DNA of 64,000 nt from Treponema_I sp045597345. Its GTDB lineage: Bacteria > Spirochaetota > Spirochaetia > Treponematales > Treponemataceae. The notes below the pieces were generated by a model. It saw only the letters and a list, made by a program, of their open reading frames with translations. It was not told where the DNA came from and did not search any database. The DNA is taken from positions 33,959-97,958 of the forward strand of contig JAZLJW010000143.1 of the NCBI GenBank assembly GCA_045597345.1. The letters are read 5' to 3'. The translations under genes and the position numbers were made by a program. Shown here piece after piece: positions 34,552 to 43,931 of the stretch (the stretch's first letter is position 1; every line of letters begins with the position of its first letter).

Positions 34552-36645
34552 ATGGCTAACCGTTATCACTCTCTTAAAAGTAGAATTGCCTCCATTGCCG
34601 CAATTCTGGTTATTTCCCTGCTTCTCCTCCTTGATCTTCTTGCTCTCATTATCACTCAACATTCTATTGGAATTTCTGTCAGGAAAGATTATCGCACCAT
34701 GGTAGACACCTACGCCATGTATCTGCAAAGCAGCAACAGTACCTATATGCAGCAAATTAGAAATTACTCTGCTGCGGATGAAATGCAGACCATGGATAAA
34801 CAGGCAAAAATTGACTTTATACGGGCAAGAAGCAGTTCCCGCGGTAAGGATTTTCTGTTTGTAGCATACGTAGATGACAAAGGCATGGCCTATTTTGATG
34901 ATGGCACCCAGCTGAATGTTTCATCAATGGATTTCTGTAAAGAAATACTTAAGGATGGCAAAAACCAGACCTATGCCTATCCGGTTCTGTTTTCTAACCA
35001 GAAAGAATGGGTAATCCCTATTTCCAAAACATTTTTAAACAGTGATGTTCCCGGGTTTGTCATGGTAGGTGTTCCCGCTTCTTCATACCAGAAAAAAGTA
35101 GCCAGCTTACCAATGTCCACATCAGGGTATATTTTCCTTCTTTCGGAAAACGGTGATATTATGGGCCACACTGATGAATCCTATTTTATGGCTGCAAATA
35201 TGAAAGAATCTGCCAAGCTGGGATTCAAAGATCTTGATGGTATTGCAGAAAAAATGCTGAGTGGCACAGAAGAAAACACTGGAGAAGACTGGTTCTATTC
35301 TCCTTCCGGCGAACAGATTCTGTGTACCTTTGGTCCCGTTACGTCAACCGGTTGGGCCATAGGCCTTGCTGTACCAAAAACTGAAGTGCGGGGAACAGCC
35401 ACTACTTTGGCAAAGGACATCTCCATTATTTCACTGATAGTTGCAATTCTCCTTGTTGGTTTTATTGCCATAGCTATCCGCATTGCATTAAACCCATTGC
35501 AGCAGGTAAATACCGCCGTTCAGGTAATTGCCACCGGTGAAGCTGATTTAACGCAGCGCCTCAGCACAAAAGCAAAAAATGAAATCGGTGCTCTTACTGA
35601 TAATTTCAACCTGTTCATGAATACCCTTCAGGGAACCATGAATAACCTGAAAACATCCAATGGAACTCTGCAGACCGCCGGTAGCGAACTGAAAGACAGT
35701 TCCATTAAAACCCAGGCTGCCGTTACCCAGATTAACGCCAACATTCAGCATGTTTCCCGGGAAATTACCCAGCAGAGTACCAGCGTTATTGAAACCGCTT
35801 CTGCTGTTGCAGAAATTGCACACAACATTAATTCTCTTGAACAGATGATCAGAAAACAGTCTGATGGGGTAGTGCAGGCATCTACTGCCGTAGAACAGAT
35901 GATTTCAAACATTGCGGATGTTAATAAATCAGTTGATATGGTCGCAAAAAGTTTTGATGTCATTGAAAGAGATGCCGTAACCGGCAGTGAAATGCAGAAA
36001 GCGGTGAACGAACGCATCATTCAGATTGAACAACAGTCTAAGATGCTTAAAGATGCCAACACGGCTATTTCCAATATCGCAGAGCAGACGAACCTGTTAG
36101 CAATGAATGCGGCCATCGAGGCTGCCCATGCCGGTAACGCCGGTCTTGGTTTTAAGGTTGTTGCCGATGAAATCCGAAAGCTTTCAGAAACTTCTTCTAA
36201 GCAGTCAAAACAGATTGGAGAACAGCTGCAGGCCATTCAGGAACTGATTGCCGATGTAGGACAGTCTTCCAGTGTTTCAAACCAGACTTTCTCTACGGTT
36301 GCTCAAAACATTAAGTCTACCAACACCATCATGCACGGTATTCAAACTACTATGGATGAACAGCATGAAAATTCAAAGCAGATTTCCACTGCTCTTGGTG
36401 AAATGAACAGCCTTACCAGCGAAGTTCGCCATGCATCAGAAGAAATGTCCGTAGGTAACCAGGCAATTCTGGAAGAGGTAAAGCAACTGCAGGATGTTAA
36501 CGACCAGCTGAAATCCTTTGTTTCTGAAATGAATGCGGGATCAACCAACATTCAGGAATCTACCCAGGTTTTACGCCAGGTTTCTGACAAAATGCAGACA
36601 GTTATTCAGGATGTAGGCGACAAGATCAATAGTTTCAATACTTGA
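34552..36645 (+). CDS. Methyl-accepting chemotaxis protein
   Basis: 697 residues. N-terminal helix (about 10-35), a periplasmic Cache-like region to about 285, a second helix (about 290-312), HAMP to about 365, then a long coiled coil with the signalling tip IAEQTNLLAMNAAIEAAHAG and VVADEIRKLSE. It reports an external ligand to CheA/CheW. It stands inside the nikMN-cbiQ-cbiO cluster; no ligand can be deduced from sequence. A family 3 repeat lies right after its stop. Confidence 0.93.
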   Translation: MANRYHSLKSRIASIAAILVISLLLLLDLLALIITQHSIGISVRKDYRTMVDTYAMYLQSSNSTYMQQIRNYSAADEMQTMDKQAKIDFIRARSSSRGKDFLFVAYVDDKGMAYFDDGTQLNVSSMDFCKEILKDGKNQTYAYPVLFSNQKEWVIPISKTFLNSDVPGFVMVGVPASSYQKKVASLPMSTSGYIFLLSENGDIMGHTDESYFMAANMKESAKLGFKDLDGIAEKMLSGTEENTGEDWFYSPSGEQILCTFGPVTSTGWAIGLAVPKTEVRGTATTLAKDISIISLIVAILLVGFIAIAIRIALNPLQQVNTAVQVIATGEADLTQRLSTKAKNEIGALTDNFNLFMNTLQGTMNNLKTSNGTLQTAGSELKDSSIKTQAAVTQINANIQHVSREITQQSTSVIETASAVAEIAHNINSLEQMIRKQSDGVVQASTAVEQMISNIADVNKSVDMVAKSFDVIERDAVTGSEMQKAVNERIIQIEQQSKMLKDANTAISNIAEQTNLLAMNAAIEAAHAGNAGLGFKVVADEIRKLSETSSKQSKQIGEQLQAIQELIADVGQSSSVSNQTFSTVAQNIKSTNTIMHGIQTTMDEQHENSKQISTALGEMNSLTSEVRHASEEMSVGNQAILEEVKQLQDVNDQLKSFVSEMNAGSTNIQESTQVLRQVSDKMQTVIQDVGDKINSFNT

Positions 36646-36657
36646 CCTTAGCAGGTA

Positions 36658-36690
36658 GTCATCCCGAACTTGATTCGGGATCCCTATACT
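36658..36690. repeat. Palindromic repeat, family 3 (short)
   Basis: GTCATCCCGAACTTGATTCG-GGATCC with hairpin CCCGAACTTGATTCGGG. Lies between the chemoreceptor and cbiO. Same core as 26518-26541. Confidence 0.7.
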
Positions 36691-36705
36691 ACATACAATA
36701 TACCC

Positions 36706-37413
36706 ATGAGCCACATTCACATTGACGTCAGCAACCTGAACTTTTCTTACGAACACAGCCAGCCGGTTTTGAAAAACATATCTTTTCATGCCAGTGAACA
36801 CGATTCCATCGGCCTTATCGGTGCCAACGGACAGGGAAAATCCACCCTGCTGAAGCTGCTGGTAGGTCTGGATTTGAACTTTACCGGCGAAATCCGTGTG
36901 CAGGAAATTCCCCTCAGTAATAAAACCCTGGGTGCCGTACGGGAAAAAATCGGCTACATTTTTCAGGATTCTGACAGTCAGCTGTTCATGAGCACCGTGC
37001 ATGATGATGTGGCTTTTGGGCCCCGCAATATGGATCTGCCGGAAGATGAAGTTGAAAAGCGCGTAGACCACGCTCTGGAAGTTACCCGGATCAGCCACCT
37101 GAAAGAACGGCCCATTTACAAGCTTTCAGGCGGAGAAAAAAAACTTGCTTCCATTGCAACCATCATCTCCATGACACCCAACATCCTTTTAATGGATGAA
37201 CCTTCTGTAGCCTTGGATCCCCGGAACCGCCGCAACCTGATTTCCATACTCAACACTTTTGAACACCTGAAAATCATAGCCAGTCACGATCTGGACATGA
37301 TCCAGCAGACCTGTAACCGGGTTATGCTCATGTACCAGGGCCAGATTGTCGCAGATGGCACCCCGGAAACAATCCTGAATGATACCGCCCTACTGGAGAA
37401 GTACGGGTTGTAG
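36706..37413 (+). CDS. cbiO: ECF transporter ATP-binding protein CbiO
   Basis: 235 residues from ATG 36706; an earlier in-frame start at 36670 lies within the repeat. Walker A GANGQGKST, signature LSGGEKK, Walker B ILLMDEPSVALD and switch His in ASHDL. Energises NikMN-CbiQ as a homodimer. No clear Shine-Dalgarno, so translation may be low or coupled. Ends 3 bases before the convergent hydrolase gene. Confidence 0.93.
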   Translation: MSHIHIDVSNLNFSYEHSQPVLKNISFHASEHDSIGLIGANGQGKSTLLKLLVGLDLNFTGEIRVQEIPLSNKTLGAVREKIGYIFQDSDSQLFMSTVHDDVAFGPRNMDLPEDEVEKRVDHALEVTRISHLKERPIYKLSGGEKKLASIATIISMTPNILLMDEPSVALDPRNRRNLISILNTFEHLKIIASHDLDMIQQTCNRVMLMYQGQIVADGTPETILNDTALLEKYGL

Positions 37414-37416
37414 GGG

Positions 37417-38298
37417 TTACCGCCCCTCGTTTGAACACATAAAATCTTTTATCTCTGCCGCTATCCCGCAGTACTCATAATCGTGGAGATAATGGGGGGA
37501 CTCCATCAGTCTGCACGTCACATTAGCATACTTCTGACTATATGACAGAGGCACGCTGCGCCATTCCCCGGTGGTAAACCCGGTTCCGCCGCTACCATCT
37601 GACACAAAGAGCAGCATTGGTACTGTTGGAAAACTGCCGGCCTGCACTTTTCTGGCATTTTCCTTTACCATGCGGGCTTCATTCACCATAGAGCGTGTCA
37701 TAGTACCCGTATAGAAAAGAGAGCGATACATCTGTTTTTCTTCTTCCGTCAAAGAGCCATGTGTTATGGCATCTCTTTCACTTATTCCCGGAACCAGCCG
37801 GAGAGCTCCCGTTCGGGCCAAAACAGACATAAATTTCATAACCGGCAGCTGGATTTTCATGTTTTTGTAATATTCCGGGAAAGCCATATCCAGACCCACA
37901 ATGGCACGTACTTCATCCGGATAGGTTTGCGCCCAATACAGTGCCTCCAGACCGGACATGGAGTGAGGACAAAGTATAAAGGGGCCAGAAAGTCCGCAGA
38001 CGTTCAATGCCTGTCTGGTATCACTGAGGATAGAGTCTATATCCCGATTACAGTCAATATCATCACTAAACCCATATCCAAACCGTTCGACAACAACAAT
38101 CGTAAAGTCATCAACCAGTAAAGAATACAGCGATTTGAAGTCAAGAATAGGGCTGCAGGTACCAGATCCGGACAAAAAGACAATAGGACTCTTTCCGTTG
38201 CCAGCTACAAACACATTGAGCGAATGGCCCCGGACAGATACCAGCTTTCCGGGGTTTTCAAGAAATCTGCGTTTCTGTAATGCCAATGGTTTTGTCAC
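37417..38298 (-). CDS. Alpha/beta hydrolase
   Basis: 293 residues from GTG 38298, which overlaps the HIT gene stop (GTGA). Fold elements: PIVFLSGSGTCSP, VVVERFGYGFSDD, nucleophile elbow LCPHSMSGLEA, and a His in ESPHYLHDYE. The lid region (about 150-220) is helical. Substrate unknown. Co-transcribed with the HIT gene. Confidence 0.88.
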   Translation of the reverse strand: MTKPLALQKRRFLENPGKLVSVRGHSLNVFVAGNGKSPIVFLSGSGTCSPILDFKSLYSLLVDDFTIVVVERFGYGFSDDIDCNRDIDSILSDTRQALNVCGLSGPFILCPHSMSGLEALYWAQTYPDEVRAIVGLDMAFPEYYKNMKIQLPVMKFMSVLARTGALRLVPGISERDAITHGSLTEEEKQMYRSLFYTGTMTRSMVNEARMVKENARKVQAGSFPTVPMLLFVSDGSGGTGFTTGEWRSVPLSYSQKYANVTCRLMESPHYLHDYEYCGIAAEIKDFMCSNEGR

Positions 38299-38711
38299 AG
38301 TGCAGCTTTAATCTTAGCAATCATGTCAGCGTATTCGGCGTCTGACAGTGTTTTTTCCTTTGGATTCATGGCAAATACACCGCCCCATTCGTAGCCGTCC
38401 TTATATTTTGGAACCAGATGGAAGTGCAGATGGTGGCCCGTATCGCCGTAAGCACCATAGTTTACTTTCTGCGGTTTAAAGGCTTTATGCAGGGCTTCTG
38501 CCACGTGGTTGATTTCCTCAAAGTATTCGGCACGTTCAGCAGCAGTCAGCTCGGTCATTTCGCTTACGTGTTTCTTGTGGGCAACAATAACGCGTCCCGG
38601 GTGACTCTGCTCCTTAAACAGATACAGTTTAGACTGGTTGAATTCACAGATTTTAATACCAAATGCATCCAGTGCTTCGTCTTCATCGCAATATGCGCAG
38701 TTCATTTTCAT
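38295..38711 (-). CDS. HIT-family hydrolase
   Basis: 138 residues from ATG 38711 (AGGAG 7 bases upstream, preferred over an ATG 30 bases earlier). N-terminal CAYCDEDE keeps two zinc-type Cys, and the histidine triad reads HLHFHLVPK. HIT proteins cleave nucleotide phosphoramidates or dinucleoside polyphosphates. First gene of the pair. Confidence 0.92.
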   Translation of the reverse strand: MKMNCAYCDEDEALDAFGIKICEFNQSKLYLFKEQSHPGRVIVAHKKHVSEMTELTAAERAEYFEEINHVAEALHKAFKPQKVNYGAYGDTGHHLHFHLVPKYKDGYEWGGVFAMNPKEKTLSDAEYADMIAKIKAAL

Positions 38712-38832
38712 AGTTGTCTCCTGAAAGGTAGTATACCGCAATACGATACCAAACCGGTAAAATTTTGATTGTTTATCGCGGTCTAACAGTGTATACTTGC
38801 AAATAATTCAACTTTAATTCAAGGAATATTTA

Positions 38833-39530
38833 ATGAAATTATTACCCCCCCCCGTAATTCTTTTAAGATTCTTCTGCTGACTCTGGCTCTTCTGTTTTCT
38901 CTTTCAAGCTGCTCTATGTTCTTCCCCACAGCCAGTTCCCTGACCATGATAGACACCGATACCGGTGCCATCCGCGTAAAACTGAACAAGCATGTTTCTG
39001 ATTCTTTTACTATGCGCTGTTATTACACCACAGATGGAACCTTGCCAGATACTAACAGTTATTATACGGGAGATATCAATGGTGATTTCTTTGATGTCCC
39101 TGTTTACAATACCTATACCCCAGAAGTGAACGTACTGGTTGTTATTTATAAAGATGACCCAAGTGATCCTTTAAAAACCATCCCCGGTACTGAGCTTTTC
39201 ACTTTAACAACCTGCCGGGTTAATAAAAAAGACTTTGAAATTCCTAAAGGAAAACAGGTGTATGGTATTGTCAGTGCCAGTTTAAATGGAGGAACCTCTG
39301 AATATGCAGGTATCTTGAAGGAAGACTCAAAAGTGAGATTTGAATATGTAGAAGCCAAAGAAGCCCCGGTAACCTGCAGCTGTTATTGTGAATCTTCTTC
39401 TGGTGGCTATGTACATGAAGAACCAACCTGTTTTGCACAAGGTACAAGATTTACGATAAGTACCAGTAATAGTAGATATCCTATTGGGGGATCTACCTAC
39501 TGCGGCTACTACCGTTTATACGTTGAGTAA
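38833..39530 (+). pseudogene. Lipoprotein gene switched off at a C9 tract (possibly phase-variable)
   Basis: AAGGAA precedes ATG 38833; the frame goes Met-Lys-Leu-Leu, hits nine C (38845-38853) and stops at a TGA ten codons later. One base more in the tract (or two fewer) would join it to a long frame that supplies a lipoprotein signal (LALLFSLSSCS) and a ~200-residue body. The body holds a CHB_HEX_C-like segment YYTTDGTLPDTNSYY and a Cys-rich end (CSCYCESSSG). As written the gene is off. A real contingency tract, a dead gene, or a miscalled tract are all possible. Confidence 0.7.
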
Positions 39531-39646
39531 CCCATAAACACGGCAATAAGACACCAAACCGAAAATTCGGAACCGTTAAAACAACTGGACATTACACCAT
39601 CACAACCAAATAATCCTGCATTATTTGCATAACCACCAATAAAAAG

Positions 39647-39687
39647 AGATGTTCATTCTGAATCTTTCAGTGAACATCTTTTTTTTA
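39647..39687 (+). terminator. Terminator before the second lipoprotein gene
   Basis: AGATGTTCA (39647) pairs with TGAACATCT (39671), then eight T. It closes the C-tract lipoprotein unit. Confidence 0.85.
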
Positions 39688-39702
39688 TGCTAGAATATGA
39701 TT

Positions 39703-40715
39703 ATGAAAAAAATACTACCTTTCTTTAACGCACTGATCTGTGCAGTCCTGCTCTTTAGCTGTGCTTCTGCCCCAAAAGAAGACCCTGCTGGCACCCCAGC
39801 TGCAACCGCCCCCGAAAATCCTTATCCCATGTCAGCCCCTATCCGCTGGATTTCATGAGTGATTTCCTTGGCTGCTACAACACCTTCTGCCGGTTGGAAT
39901 CCGGAGACCTGACTTTTCCCTATGATGAATTCCCCATGATCTATGAATCCTATGCGGGCGACGACCTTTTCAGCATGATGATTCAGAATTTCTTCCGCAC
40001 TACCAGAAACACCGACATCAAACAGAGCCTGTATGATCTTTTGACCAGCGGGAAATCACTTTCAACCCGCGAAATCGCACTGTTACGGAAACTGTCATCC
40101 ATCCCGGTTCCCCGATACGAAAATGGAGAGCAGGTTGGCATCACCTATATATACGGAAACAGGGAATACTTTGACGAAGACATAGACCTGTTCCACATGA
40201 ACGAAGTACGCCCCTTTGATGATGAATACGGATTGCTGCTTTTTTCGAACAACTGGGGAGTCTTTGAATTACGAGATACCGAAACGGAGGAACCGGTTCC
40301 TGAATCTCAGAACAAACTGTGCCTGATGACTGGAGGCGACACCAACACGGTACTGATTAATCTGGAAGAAGTGGAAAACGTTACGCCAGATAGCCTGTAT
40401 GATGTATTGGCAGAAAAAAGCAGGTATTATGCTGAAAAATACCCGGACACCTGGCGTATGGAGGAAATGAAGAAAGTCGGAGTATTCACTACCTGTGATG
40501 CAGACCGGTTCTTTGTGGCTTCTGGCCGCGGTCCCGATTTCTTTGATGAGATTGATTCTGCTGTTGCCATCGGCTACATCTACAGCGAAGCCCGTCAGAA
40601 AGTATACGTTTCTTCATTCTTCATGAACATTTCACAAGTTAATACTTTCTATCCGGTAAGAGAGGAACTGTTCAGCTACATCAAACAGTTCCCCTTTTTC
40701 TGCTTTGTGGATTAG
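39703..40715 (+). pseudogene. Lipoprotein gene with a one-base frameshift
   Basis: ATG 39703 opens a good lipoprotein signal (FNALICAVLLFSCAS) and a Pro/Ala linker, then stops at 39856. The long downstream frame (about 285 residues) starts in the other phase at the same place; one extra C in the CCCC of 39836-39839 would join them as ...MSAPYPLDFMSDF. The body is acidic with no motif I know. It overlaps the convergent pepF gene by 4 bases. The ATG at 39855 has no ribosome site. Confidence 0.65.
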
Positions 40716-42502
40716 TTGTTTACATATTCCTTCAGGGTTGCCAGTTCATCATCGTACTGGGCAATGGCATTCTTCCAGAATTCTTTTCTGGTAATGTCAA
40801 ATCCTGCTTTGCGGCATACGTCTTCGCAGCTCATCTTTCCGGTATCTACCAGCAGTTCCTTGTACTTTTCAGTAAAGGCCTTACCTTCTTTTTCGTAGCA
40901 GGCATACAGACCCAGACCGAACAGCTGGCCAAAAGCATAGGGATAGTTGTAGAAATCAAGGCCGGTGCTGTAGTAGTGGCTCTTCAGCGCCCACATGTAG
41001 GGGTGCTTTTCTGACATACCGGGGCCGTAGGTGTTCTCCTGCGCCTTGGTCATCAGCGCACAGAAGTCAGCAGCATTCAGTTCTTCATTACCGCGGCGTT
41101 CAAATACACTGCGTTCAAAGTAGAAGCGGCTCAGAATATCAACCAGAACCTGGCAGCCGTCACTCAGATGGGTTTCGCACAGACGGGCACGTTCAAAACC
41201 GTCAGCCTGCTTCAGAAGATCTTTCATGACAACAGTTTCTGCAAAGATAGAAGCAGTTTCTGCCAGTGTCATAGGATAATCTGCCAGTGCCGTATCAGCA
41301 TCTTTAATGCAGTATGCATGGTAGGCGTGTCCCAGTTCGTGGCTCAGGGTAAACACGTCACTGAAGGTTCCGGTAAAGTTTGCCAGAACGCGGCTTTCTT
41401 TGTGGGCAGGAAAACTGGTGCAGTAGGCGCCGCCAACTTTTCCCTTGCGGATTTCGGCATCGATCCAGTTGTGCTCAAAAGCATAGCGGGCAAAGTCACC
41501 CATATCCTGACTGAAGCTTGAGAACCGTTCAATAATGTAGTCTTTGGCTTCTGCAAACTTCCACATGGTTTCTTTAGCGTTTTCTGCATCAGCACCTTTT
41601 GCCGGCAGTGGAGCAAACAAATCGTAGAAGGGGAGGGCATCAGCCCCGCTAACGGCCTTTGCCTTGGTTTTCAGGTAGTCGTGCCAGAAGGGCAGTGAAT
41701 CTTCAATGGCGCCGATAAGGGCATCGATGGTTTCTTTTGAAGCGTGAGCATGGAACATGCTGCGGTCAAGGGCACTGTTCCAGTTACGACGCTTCAGCAG
41801 GGCAACGGTCTCGCCTTTCAGGTTGTTCAGACAATTGGCCAGCGGAATTTCCATACCCTTTAACAGGGCAACTTCCCGTTTGAAAGAATCCAGACGTACT
41901 GCAGGATCAGCACTATAGGCATCATTACGCAGTTCGTTAAAGGTTTTGCCCGTTTCTGCATCTACCAGGTTGGCAATAATGCTCTGCTGCAGATTTCCCC
42001 AGGCATTTCCACCGGTCTGCTGCAATTCTGCTGCCAGCGTTTCCATTTCTACCGGCATAGTGTGTTTGAAACTTTCCAGATAATGACTGAAAATGTATTC
42101 GTAGTCAGCAAATTGTGAATAAGTTGTGTAAAACTTTGGTAAATCCTGTGCATGAGCTGTTAATACTTTCTGAAAATTCAGGCTTGTTGCTCTGAACGGA
42201 ATCATCATTTTCTCGATGCGTGAACAGTTGTTCATGGCAACGGGGTCAGTCGTATCCGTGGTGTACACTGCTTCAGTGTATGCAGAAAGGGAGTACAGCA
42301 GCGCATCAGCTTTGTTGCTGAGTTCAATATATTCTTTCAGCCAGGCGCCAAAATCAGATACCGAATCAACTCCGGCAATTAATTCATCAAGTTTTTTGTA
42401 ATCATTTGTGATGGTGGTAAAGGCATCTTCGTAATCTTTTCCGCCAAATCCAGAAAAAATTGAAGACATATCCCACCGTGGGATTTCGTTATTTTCAGCC
42501 AT
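40712..42502 (-). CDS. pepF: Oligoendopeptidase F, peptidase M3
   Basis: 596 residues, typical PepF length. Zinc motif HELGHAYH and the downstream Glu in MTLAETASIFAET. N-terminal helical domain as in PepF/M3B. GGAGGAGC upstream of ATG. A cytosolic metallo-endopeptidase that breaks 7-17 residue peptides. Single gene. Confidence 0.94.
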   Translation of the reverse strand: MAENNEIPRWDMSSIFSGFGGKDYEDAFTTITNDYKKLDELIAGVDSVSDFGAWLKEYIELSNKADALLYSLSAYTEAVYTTDTTDPVAMNNCSRIEKMMIPFRATSLNFQKVLTAHAQDLPKFYTTYSQFADYEYIFSHYLESFKHTMPVEMETLAAELQQTGGNAWGNLQQSIIANLVDAETGKTFNELRNDAYSADPAVRLDSFKREVALLKGMEIPLANCLNNLKGETVALLKRRNWNSALDRSMFHAHASKETIDALIGAIEDSLPFWHDYLKTKAKAVSGADALPFYDLFAPLPAKGADAENAKETMWKFAEAKDYIIERFSSFSQDMGDFARYAFEHNWIDAEIRKGKVGGAYCTSFPAHKESRVLANFTGTFSDVFTLSHELGHAYHAYCIKDADTALADYPMTLAETASIFAETVVMKDLLKQADGFERARLCETHLSDGCQVLVDILSRFYFERSVFERRGNEELNAADFCALMTKAQENTYGPGMSEKHPYMWALKSHYYSTGLDFYNYPYAFGQLFGLGLYACYEKEGKAFTEKYKELLVDTGKMSCEDVCRKAGFDITRKEFWKNAIAQYDDELATLKEYVNN

Positions 42503-42604
42503 TTCGCTCCTCCAAAAATTGCTTTTTTCAAATATCCTTTATAGAATACCCCTAATCATTTACTCCGACAATATACGCATTTCTTTAAGGAGATTTCAAA
42601 ATCC

Positions 42605-43642
42605 ATGACAATTCTGCTCATCATACTGCTGCTCATTCTTTTGGGCCTGGTGCTCTTTTATGTGGCTGCAGGTACTGCTATTTTCCGTAAAATGTATGTC
42701 CGTAAGGGAAAACCAAGACCAGCGCCGGTTCCCAAAGACTGGAATGGAGATGAGGTGGCCATGACCGGCATTGATGATGCCCTGACCGCCCATGTGCATG
42801 ACCCCATCATCATGAAACCCCTGCTGGATGCAAAACGCCGCTGGTACACCTATCCTCTTGAAAAAATAACCAATATGGGCTGGCACGGAACCATCCTGAA
42901 AGGCGATTTCTGGACTGCCGATACTGCGGATAACGAACAGCCTATCGTAGCTATCATCATCCACGGTATGCAGGATTCTTCCAGCGGTATGGCATACCTG
43001 GCAGAAGAATACCACAAACGGGGTGTTAACGTTCTTGCAGTTAACCTCCGTGCCCACGGGGAAAGCCATGGCCGTATCTACGGTCTTACGTCTGTTGATA
43101 TGAAAGACCTTCTTTCCTGGATAGATCTGATGGATACACGATTTGAAGGTACGGTCCGCTTTATTCTGCACGGTGTCAGCATGGGCGGAGGTACCGTCCT
43201 GCAGTGCATCGGCTCAAAGAAGTTCGCCAAGGCCGGTTATGCTTCAAAAGTACTTCTGGCAGTTTCTGACAGCCCCTTCTGCAACTTTTTTGAAGAAACA
43301 CTGAACGAGTTTGAATCTATGTTTCCAACCCGTCCATTCTTCCGAAAAAACCTGACCCGCGGAATTTCTCTTATCTGCGTTCTTACCGGCCGTGGTTTTC
43401 TTTCCCGTATTTCGCCGGAAAACGTTATGGCTCGGGCAACCCGCAGTAATTACCAGTTGCCACCGGTTATCCTGTTCCATGGACTTGGCGATATTCTGGT
43501 ACGCCCTTACATGTCCATGAAGATTTATGATCAGATTACCGGTGAAAAACAGCTGTGTCTGGTAGAAAAAGCGCCACACATCGGAAGTTATTTTTATGAG
43601 CCGGAAAACTATATGTCTGTAATTGAAAAATATCTGCCGTAA
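42605..43642 (+). CDS. Membrane-anchored alpha/beta hydrolase
   Basis: 345 residues. N-terminal helix (2-25), a linker, then an alpha/beta hydrolase: IIIHGMQDSSSG, nucleophile elbow LHGVSMGGGTVL, Asp in HGLGDILV, His in EKAPHIGSY. AAGGAG 13 bases before ATG. Faces inside or outside depending on the anchor; charge pattern (RKMYVRKGK after the helix) puts the enzyme in the cytosol. Similar to YqkD/FrsA-like enzymes. Single gene with its own terminator. Confidence 0.9.
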   Translation: MTILLIILLLILLGLVLFYVAAGTAIFRKMYVRKGKPRPAPVPKDWNGDEVAMTGIDDALTAHVHDPIIMKPLLDAKRRWYTYPLEKITNMGWHGTILKGDFWTADTADNEQPIVAIIIHGMQDSSSGMAYLAEEYHKRGVNVLAVNLRAHGESHGRIYGLTSVDMKDLLSWIDLMDTRFEGTVRFILHGVSMGGGTVLQCIGSKKFAKAGYASKVLLAVSDSPFCNFFEETLNEFESMFPTRPFFRKNLTRGISLICVLTGRGFLSRISPENVMARATRSNYQLPPVILFHGLGDILVRPYMSMKIYDQITGEKQLCLVEKAPHIGSYFYEPENYMSVIEKYLP

Positions 43643-43661
43643 ACAGGAAAAGGGCAAAAAA

Positions 43662-43698
43662 AAAGACCGCTAAAGGAGGAGAAAAGCGGTCTTTTTCA
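43662..43698 (+). terminator. Terminator with a Shine-Dalgarno-like loop
   Basis: AAAGACCGCT (43662) pairs with AGCGGTCTTT (43685), then TT; the loop is AAAGGAGGAGAAA. A similar AAGGAGGAGAAAA string stands beside the hairpin at 61027. Confidence 0.85.
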
Positions 43699-43874
43699 TA
43701 AATTGTTGCTGCTGAATGTAAGATATACTGTGTAAAAAAAAATGTCAATGCATTTTTTCGCATTTGTTACGGTTTTTCGCATTTTGTACACTTTTATGAA
43801 AATTATTCGGTTTTTTGGAAGTTTTTGCTACTATTACGGATATTCGCAAAGAAAGACAAACTATACCTAGCCTG

Positions 43875-43904
43875 TTTACCTTTATGCATGTGACCCCTTA
43901 TACT
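43875..43904 (+). promoter_or_regulatory. Probable promoter of pfs-luxS-birA
   Basis: TTTACC (43875) and TATACT (43899) with an 18-base gap, 28 bases before ATG 43932. Upstream there is a TTTTTCGCATTTTGT direct pair near 43755-43795. Confidence 0.5.
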
Positions 43905-43931
43905 GAAAAGAGTGATAAAGGAGATAACCCT

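Noticed and set aside
39855..40715. Independent gene starting at ATG 39855
   Set aside because: No ribosome site; the upstream frame supplies a lipoprotein signal one base out of phase.
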